From Lateolabrax maculatus (Eukaryota; Chordata; Actinopteri; Acropomatiformes; Lateolabracidae), in the NCBI GenBank assembly GCA_031216445.1, contig CM062204.1, positions 16,055,001-16,119,000 on the forward strand: DNA of 64,000 nucleotides, read 5' to 3'. A model generated the notes under the pieces. That model had not been told where the DNA came from. It saw only the letters and a list, made by a program, of their open reading frames with translations, and ran no database searches. Made by a program: the position numbers and the translations under genes. How positions within the stretch are numbered: position 1 is the first letter of the stretch; every line of letters begins with the position of its first letter. Below are positions 61,511 to 64,000 of the stretch, one piece after another.

Positions 61511-62725
61511 TTATGACTTGAAGAGTTTTGGGTAAATGGCCTTAATAGGAGATGGAGTGGTGATAATGTTCCCAGAGGAAATGGTCGTCTCCGGTCCCCC
61601 CTCTAACTTCTGGGATGCCACCTCAGTTTTACTGAAACTGCACTCCAGGAATGGCATCCCAATCTTCTTCACCTGGCCATCTCTGGTCATCAGACATGGC
61701 CGACAGAGCAGCCTCAGGATGGCTCTCCTCATGTCCTTACTGGTCAGAGTGTAGATGATGGGGTTGAGAAGCGAGTTGACCATGGCTACTCCCAGAAAGT
61801 AATCAGCCTTGTAGAGCAGGTGACAACTGCGGGTGGGGCAGAAAAAATCCAGGAGTAGAAGGAGGAAGAGGGGCAGCCAACAGGCGATGAAGACGCCTAG
61901 CACAATGGTGACTGTTTTGAGGAGGGCGATGTACTTCTGCGACTTCCTGGCTAAGCCCTTCCTCATGCTGCCTGACAGGCCCAGTCGCTGGCGCTGCGTG
62001 TTGCTGCGGACTATGCGAAAAACTCTAACATAAAGGACCACAATGGCCAGGAGCACTGCACTGAACACAGATACGCAGCAGAGGATGTAGCTTTTGGCAT
62101 AAAGCGGGAGGACTGTTGAACACTGGTCCAGTCTGTGGATGCAGTTCCATCCCAAAATTGGGAGGACCCCCAAAAACCCTGCCAAGGCCCAACTTGCACC
62201 AATCAATGCCCACATCCGTCCCCGCTTTGCCCCATGGTATGGCCTCATAGTCACCATAGTAACATGACGTTCAATTGCAATGGCCAGCAGACTAATTATA
62301 GAGGCAGCCAAAGTGATGAAGACCCCTCCCTCCCTGAGGAACCATAGCAATGGTGTCAGTTTCAGAGTATTAGGTCCCGACATAATAATGTTGGCCATAT
62401 ATGTAATCCCAGCCAACAGATCAGACAGAGTCAGGTTTCCCAGCAGGTAATACATCGGCAGGTGGAACTTCTTGTTCCTCCAAATGGCGATGAGAACAAC
62501 AGCGTTCTCCAGGACGATGAGGAGGCACACCACCAGGAACGCAATGCCCTCAGGTTTGAGCCCTTCACGATAGCGGTCTTTCTGCAGTTTGCCGGTGTAG
62601 TTGTAATGCTCCACAATGACAGAATTATCCTGGTACTCCCAGAAGAACTGCAAGTAGCTGGGAGATGGAGTAGGGGAGGTGGAGAATATGGGTCTAGAGG
62701 AGGGAGTCCCTGCACGAGCCTCCAT
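61511..62725 (-). CDS. s1pr5: Sphingosine 1-phosphate receptor 5, single coding exon
   Basis: Class A GPCR for sphingosine 1-phosphate, coupling mainly to Gi/o and G12/13 in known orthologues. An intact 404-codon frame has seven hydrophobic helices. EHYNYTGKL near the N-terminus holds the conserved N-glycosylation site (Asn42). Arg131-Glu132 in LREGGVF at the top of TM3 match the lipid head-group-binding Arg-Glu pair of S1P receptors. The DRY motif is ERH (152-154), as in several family members. CSTVLPLYAK follows in extracellular loop 2, and NPIIY (321-325) ends TM7. CRPC (341-344) is a likely palmitoylation site. CSTVLPLYAK, LLLLLDFFCP and the TM6-TM7 stretch resemble S1PR5 most, and human S1PR5 adjoins KEAP1. 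The N-terminus is about 20 residues longer than human, and no other ATG precedes TM1. One coding exon is normal for the family. A minus-strand acceptor at 62754 suggests a 5' UTR intron. The s1pr5a/b copy is not determinable. Confidence 0.93.
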   Translation of the reverse strand: MEARAGTPSSRPIFSTSPTPSPSYLQFFWEYQDNSVIVEHYNYTGKLQKDRYREGLKPEGIAFLVVCLLIVLENAVVLIAIWRNKKFHLPMYYLLGNLTLSDLLAGITYMANIIMSGPNTLKLTPLLWFLREGGVFITLAASIISLLAIAIERHVTMVTMRPYHGAKRGRMWALIGASWALAGFLGVLPILGWNCIHRLDQCSTVLPLYAKSYILCCVSVFSAVLLAIVVLYVRVFRIVRSNTQRQRLGLSGSMRKGLARKSQKYIALLKTVTIVLGVFIACWLPLFLLLLLDFFCPTRSCHLLYKADYFLGVAMVNSLLNPIIYTLTSKDMRRAILRLLCRPCLMTRDGQVKKIGMPFLECSFSKTEVASQKLEGGPETTISSGNIITTPSPIKAIYPKLFKS

Positions 62726-62753
62726 GCTTTTTGTTGCTTTTCTTCTCTTCTGC

Positions 62754-64000
62754 CTGCAGTCAGTGGCTATAAAGTCATTTTTGTTGACATGCTTTTGGCA
62801 GGAGGAGCTGTAAAGAATTTGTCCAACTACACAAGGAAATGTCCTGCTCCTTCAATAAATGGAGGGATTGGATTACATGAAGTTGATACAGTGAAATCAA
62901 CCTGAGTCCCTAGATGTTTTCTTTTTGGCCAGAGGACGGTGCTCTTGAGCTCTGTTTGTCCTGGTTAGAGGGTCCAGACACTGCAGAAAGACATGAAAAA
63001 AAGCATAAAGAATAATGGCAAGGTAGGATGCAGAACCACTGAAAGCTAAAACCATAACCTTCAAAGATTCAATTGAAAACATCACACTATTAAATTAAAC
63101 TAAGTAAGAGTTATGAGTTATGCTACACTGACCTTTAAGACATTTAGCCACATAAAATGCAATGAGTCAAAATTCATGAACCAAGTCCACGAAAAAGCAA
63201 AGTGTAGGCTGACGTCTACGTATCGATAACTTGAATGCATACTTTCCTGTGACATTTGAGTATAAATGACCTCAGGATAACTGGGTGATTATTGCTGTTT
63301 GCATTTGTAAGGCAGAATGTGATACTGAAGGCCAAAAGGACAGAGGGATAATTTTAATGTCAAACAAACATTTAGTTTTTCCAATTGTGTTTAAAGTGTA
63401 TGTCAGTCACCGTAAGGTTGTTAGACAAGAACCATCACAACATGTGCACTTAATTTGGCACACATGCAGCTGCTTTTCACAGTATAGACGAAGTGTTTTT
63501 GAAGTGCCCCACACATGCAAACACACTTAAACAGCATGTCCAAAGTTTTTGGCATTTGCAAATTGTAATCAGAAATACGTTGACGGTTGTGGTCCAGCTA
63601 TTTTAGTGTACACTCTTAATGTTGAAACAATCAAGGGTGATTAGGGTTGCATTCCTTCGAGGATCCGTCGTGTGAGGGAATGTTTTTCTCACGTCTTGAG
63701 TCATATGTTAACATTTAAGAAATGGTCTGGAGACTTTAACCCATTCGATCTGTTGTTAAGAATTTGGGAAATTAATTTAACTTGTCCATGTTGGCACAGA
63801 CAGCTGAGTTTGGAGTTTCTAAGTAGTACAGAATGAATCTACGGCAGGAATAAAAATCATGAATGAATACCGGTATCTTAATGTCAGTTATCCATTATGA
63901 GACATGATTGAGAGTATGTTATAATCTCAAGCATCAGCATTTGTGTTTACAATAATGACGAAATTTTTTTCCCCAAAAAATATGGACAAAAAATCAATTA
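62754..64000 (-). other. s1pr5: s1pr5 upstream region
   Basis: A minus-strand CTGCAG acceptor at 62754 just before the start-codon exon suggests a 5' UTR intron extending to the right. No first exon can be placed with confidence and no other gene is seen. Confidence 0.4.

Overview
The window is nuclear DNA from a ray-finned fish, most likely a percomorph teleost. Protein-coding genes are split by GT-AG introns into exons that match vertebrate orthologues in phase and often in exact length. The intergenic DNA is AT-rich, full of CA/GT microsatellites, and carries teleost-type dispersed repeats, including a tRNA-derived SINE and a decayed Tc1/mariner fragment. I see no bacterial, viral or CRISPR-like content.

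Six genes can be reconstructed with complete coding sequence. On the + strand: ldlr (LDL receptor, 18 exons, 5013-15721), ap1m2 (AP-1 mu subunit mu1B, 12 exons, 24269-29832) and cdkn2d (p19-INK4d, 2 coding exons, 31098-32603). On the - strand: lrrc8e (volume-regulated anion channel subunit, 2 coding exons, 38430-42497), keap1, b-type (NRF2 sensor and CUL3 adaptor, 6 coding exons, 46673-53722, with a probable non-coding first exon near 57515) and s1pr5 (sphingosine-1-phosphate receptor, one coding exon, 61511-62725). All six human orthologues lie on 19p13.2, so this is a compact teleost version of that block. ATG4D, KRI1 and SLC44A2, which lie among them in human, are absent between the genes seen here.

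Layout: 1-4590 is intergenic, possibly starting in the 3' UTR of an upstream gene. 4590-5012 holds CA microsatellites and the ldlr promoter with an exact sterol regulatory element. 17280-24050 is a gene-free, repeat-rich spacer. 30040-31097 is the cdkn2d promoter and 5' region. 33200-38400 is a spacer with a SINE and a striking near-perfect hairpin. 42500-43200 is the 5' end of lrrc8e. 43300-46672 covers the lrrc8e/keap1 spacer and the presumed keap1 3' UTR. 57500-57760 is the keap1 promoter. 57800-61500 is the s1pr5 3' side, and 62750-64000 the s1pr5 5' side.

The genes do not form one pathway: they cover sterol uptake and basolateral sorting (ldlr, ap1m2), cell cycle (cdkn2d), volume/anion flux (lrrc8e), oxidative stress (keap1) and lysolipid signalling (s1pr5). 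The link is ancestral synteny. I did not find a convincing undescribed system. The best leads are the 35553-35627 hairpin, the unexplained frame downstream of s1pr5, the cysteine pattern of keap1, and several promoter motifs.
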